Below, one piece after another: positions 6,146 to 7,605 of a DNA stretch of 7,605 nucleotides. The DNA is from Deferribacteraceae bacterium (GTDB taxonomy: Bacteria > Chrysiogenota > Deferribacteres > Deferribacterales > JAISNW01). Numbering within the stretch: position 1 is the stretch's first letter; each line of letters starts with the position of its first letter. The stretch lies in contig JAISNW010000035.1 in assembly GCA_031276055.1 (NCBI GenBank), forward strand, positions 1-7,605. The letters are read 5' to 3'. A program made the translations under genes and the position numbers. The notes beneath the pieces are model-generated. The model ran no database searches. It was not told the origin of the DNA and worked only from the letters and a program-made list of their open reading frames with translations.

Positions 6146-6153
6146 ATCTCCTT
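6146..6153 (-). promoter_or_regulatory. Strong Shine-Dalgarno site of the shell gene
   Basis: AAGGAGAT on the minus strand sits 5 nt before the ATG. It is the best ribosome site in the sulfur operon, as expected for a shell protein needed in about 60 copies per cage if it follows known family members. Confidence 0.6.
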
Positions 6154-6186
6154 CATAAATAATATTTATAACCTCAATTAAATAAT

Positions 6187-7353
6187 TCAATACACAGGCA
6201 GTGAGGGATCGATATCTCTTGCCCAAGCGTTTACCCCATCTTGCAGGTTAAAAAGCCGCCCTGAATACCCTGCCTCCCTTAAAGCTCTGATTGCAAATAT
6301 ACTGCGCTGCCCGATCTTGCAGATGAATACGGTGTCTTTGCTCTCGTCAAGCTCATCTTTGCGGCGTGAAATCTGCCCTAAAGGGATAGGGAAAGATTTT
6401 GGAAATCTGAATATAACTTGCTCATGGGGCTCTCTGATGTCAACTATCTGAAGCTCATCCCCCGCATCAAGCCTCGCTTTAAGCTCTTTGGCGGTGATAA
6501 CGTCTATCGGGGCTTCATCTTTCGGCTTTAGCCCGCAAAATTCCTCATAGTCTATCAGAGAGTGTATTGTTGGATTCTCCCCGCAAATAGGGCAGTTAGG
6601 GTTCTTATTTAACTTTAACTCCCTAAACTTCATATTCCACGCGTCAAACAGCAAGAGACGCCCTACTAACATGCCTGTTCCGCCTATTATAAGTTTAATA
6701 ACTTCCCCCGCCTGAATCGTGCCGATAATGCCGGGCAAAACCCCAATAACCCCGCTCTCCCCGCAAGAGGGAACTAACCCAGGAGGAGGAGGCGCCGCAA
6801 AGAGGCAGCGGTAGCAAGCTCCGCCCTGTTTTGCATAAAATACGCTTGCCTGCCCTTCAAATTGAAGGATAGAGCCGTAAACATTCGGTTTTCCCAGCAT
6901 AACGCAGGCATCGTTTATAAGGTAGCGGGCGGGGAAATTGTCAGTGCCGTCAGCAACAATATCATAATCTTCTATGATGGAAAGGGCGTTTGCGCTTGTG
7001 AGCTTTGCGTTATGGGTTATAACGTTGACGTGGGGGTTGATGGCGAGAATCTTATCTCTAGCGGATGCAACCTTAGGTCTATCTACATCTTTAACTGTAT
7101 GTATAATCTGCCTCTGGAGGTTAGATTCCTCTACAAAGTCAAAATCCAACACCCCTATAGTGCCTACCCCCGCCGCCGCTAAATAGAGAGCCAGGGGGGC
7201 TCCCAGCCCCCCTGTGCCTGCAATCAGCACCTTTGCTGCTTTTAAGCGCTGCTGCCCTTCTAACCCCACTTCCGCAAGGATAAGGTGGCGGCTGTAGCGT
7301 GTGAACTCTTCCTTTGTCAGCTCTTCTAGCCTTTCGTTAGGAATAACGCTCAT
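6187..7353 (-). CDS. moeB: MoeB/ThiF-type adenylyltransferase fused to rhodanese (MoeBR/Uba4-like)
   Basis: It activates the C-terminal glycine of a ubiquitin-like sulfur carrier with ATP, and the rhodanese part then supplies persulfide sulfur to make a thiocarboxylate. The 388 residues hold an E1-like domain (about 15-265) with R-Y-S-R-H (19-23), the nucleotide loop G-T-G-G-L-G (46-51), D-F-D-F-V (70-74), D-G-T-D-N-F (135-140), and zinc ligands C180-Y-R-C183 and C254-P-I-C257. C197 in P-S-C-G-E-S-G-V aligns with the thioester-forming cysteine region of MOCS3/Uba4. The rhodanese domain (about 282-385) has D-I-R-E-P-H-E (305-311) and active C345 in C-K-I-G-Q-R-S. All key residues are intact. 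The preceding carrier gene ends 6 bp upstream. A GGAGG at 7370-7374 is 16 nt from the ATG, too far to be ideal, so initiation may depend on coupling to the carrier gene. Confidence 0.92.
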   Translation of the reverse strand: MSVIPNERLEELTKEEFTRYSRHLILAEVGLEGQQRLKAAKVLIAGTGGLGAPLALYLAAAGVGTIGVLDFDFVEESNLQRQIIHTVKDVDRPKVASARDKILAINPHVNVITHNAKLTSANALSIIEDYDIVADGTDNFPARYLINDACVMLGKPNVYGSILQFEGQASVFYAKQGGACYRCLFAAPPPPGLVPSCGESGVIGVLPGIIGTIQAGEVIKLIIGGTGMLVGRLLLFDAWNMKFRELKLNKNPNCPICGENPTIHSLIDYEEFCGLKPKDEAPIDVITAKELKARLDAGDELQIVDIREPHEQVIFRFPKSFPIPLGQISRRKDELDESKDTVFICKIGQRSIFAIRALREAGYSGRLFNLQDGVNAWARDIDPSLPVY

Positions 7354-7359
7354 AATAAA

Positions 7360-7605
7360 TTAGGCTTTGCCTCCTGCTATAGCGGGAACTATCATAATGC
7401 TGTCGCCGTTATTAACTTTTAGATCAAGCCCTCCGAGGCTGTTTATATTGTTTTCGCCTAAATATATATTTATGTAAGAGCGCAAGAGCCCGCTCTCTTC
7501 ATAGATATGCGTCCTAACATCAGGGTATCTCTCCACTAGTAGAGCTAAAGCCTCGCCCACTGTGGATGCATCTAATATTATAGCCGATTTTCTCTCGGTA
7601 AAATT
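7360..7605 (-). CDS. MoaD/ThiS/CysO-type sulfur-carrier protein, 5' end truncated by window
   Basis: This is a ubiquitin-like protein expected to carry sulfur as a C-terminal thiocarboxylate after activation by the adjacent MoeB-rhodanese. The open frame runs off the right edge, and 81 codons are visible, reading N-F-T-E-R-K-S-A at the edge. The in-frame GTG at 7560 is not the true start, because it falls inside the conserved S-T-V-G-E-A-L helix start. Family features are T-V-G-E-A-L-A-L-L, E-R-Y-P-D-V, L-R-S-Y-I-N-I-Y-L (41-49 of the visible part), N-N-G-D-S-I-M-I-V-P-A-I-A-G-G and the C-terminal di-glycine. Members usually have 90-95 residues, so only about 10-15 are missing. Two residues, Lys-Ala, follow the di-glycine, so the visible product would need trimming before activation. 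The pattern is closer to CysO or MoaD-like carriers than to short ThiS. Confidence 0.88.
   Translation of the reverse strand, partial: NFTERKSAIILDASTVGEALALLVERYPDVRTHIYEESGLLRSYINIYLGENNINSLGGLDLKVNNGDSIMIVPAIAGGKA

Noticed and set aside
6165..6190. Internal promoter before the shell gene (TTGAAT and TATAAA on the minus strand)
   Set aside because: The boxes are separated by only 14 bp and lie in generic AT-rich sequence overlapping the previous stop codon. It is not good enough to call.
3060..7186. Plus-strand and alternate-frame open frames inside the sulfur operon
   Set aside because: All lie opposite or within strongly conserved enzyme genes, are short, and their translations show no recognisable domain.
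7558..7560. GTG at 7558-7560 as the start of the sulfur-carrier gene
   Set aside because: The codon encodes Val inside the conserved T-V-G-E-A-L segment, and the frame stays open with family-like sequence to the window edge, so the gene is truncated by the window.

Overview
This window comes from a bacterium of moderate, slightly AT-leaning base composition with frequent ATA isoleucine codons. A Sec signal peptide on one large protein and the type of sulfur genes suggest a Gram-negative lineage, but the sequence alone does not let me name a genus.

Right two thirds (about 2838-7605, all minus strand): a tightly packed sulfur operon. In transcription order it encodes a ubiquitin-like sulfur-carrier protein of the MoaD/ThiS/CysO type (5' end cut by the window edge), an E1-like MoeB/ThiF adenylyltransferase fused to a rhodanese domain, a family 2A encapsulin shell protein (SrpI type), a SufS-type cysteine desulfurase with an N-terminal extension expected to be the encapsulin cargo-loading region, and a serine O-acetyltransferase. 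Gene spacings are 6, 46, -23 and 20 bp. Family 2A encapsulins are known to package cysteine desulfurase and to store elemental sulfur. Here the shell and cargo sit next to the machinery that activates a sulfur-carrier protein and the enzyme that makes O-acetylserine. I infer a route from cysteine to stored sulfur, and from rhodanese persulfide to carrier thiocarboxylate to new cysteine or another thio-product. This carrier link is the most interesting biology in the window.

Middle (2294-2829): an AT-rich divergent promoter region, then a plus-strand gene for a small membrane-anchored zinc-ribbon protein of unknown function. It converges on the serine acetyltransferase gene with only 8 bp between the stop codons.

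Left (518-2293, minus strand): an exported protein of 591 residues with a signal peptide, a probable beta-propeller, a proline-rich linker and a C-terminal alpha/beta domain. It has its own plausible promoter and a GTG start.

Far left (1-517): no gene. It holds a 275-bp miniature inverted-repeat element (60-334) flanked by TA, almost symmetric end to end and rich in nested hairpins. On both sides lie short AT-rich words that recur in direct and inverted order.
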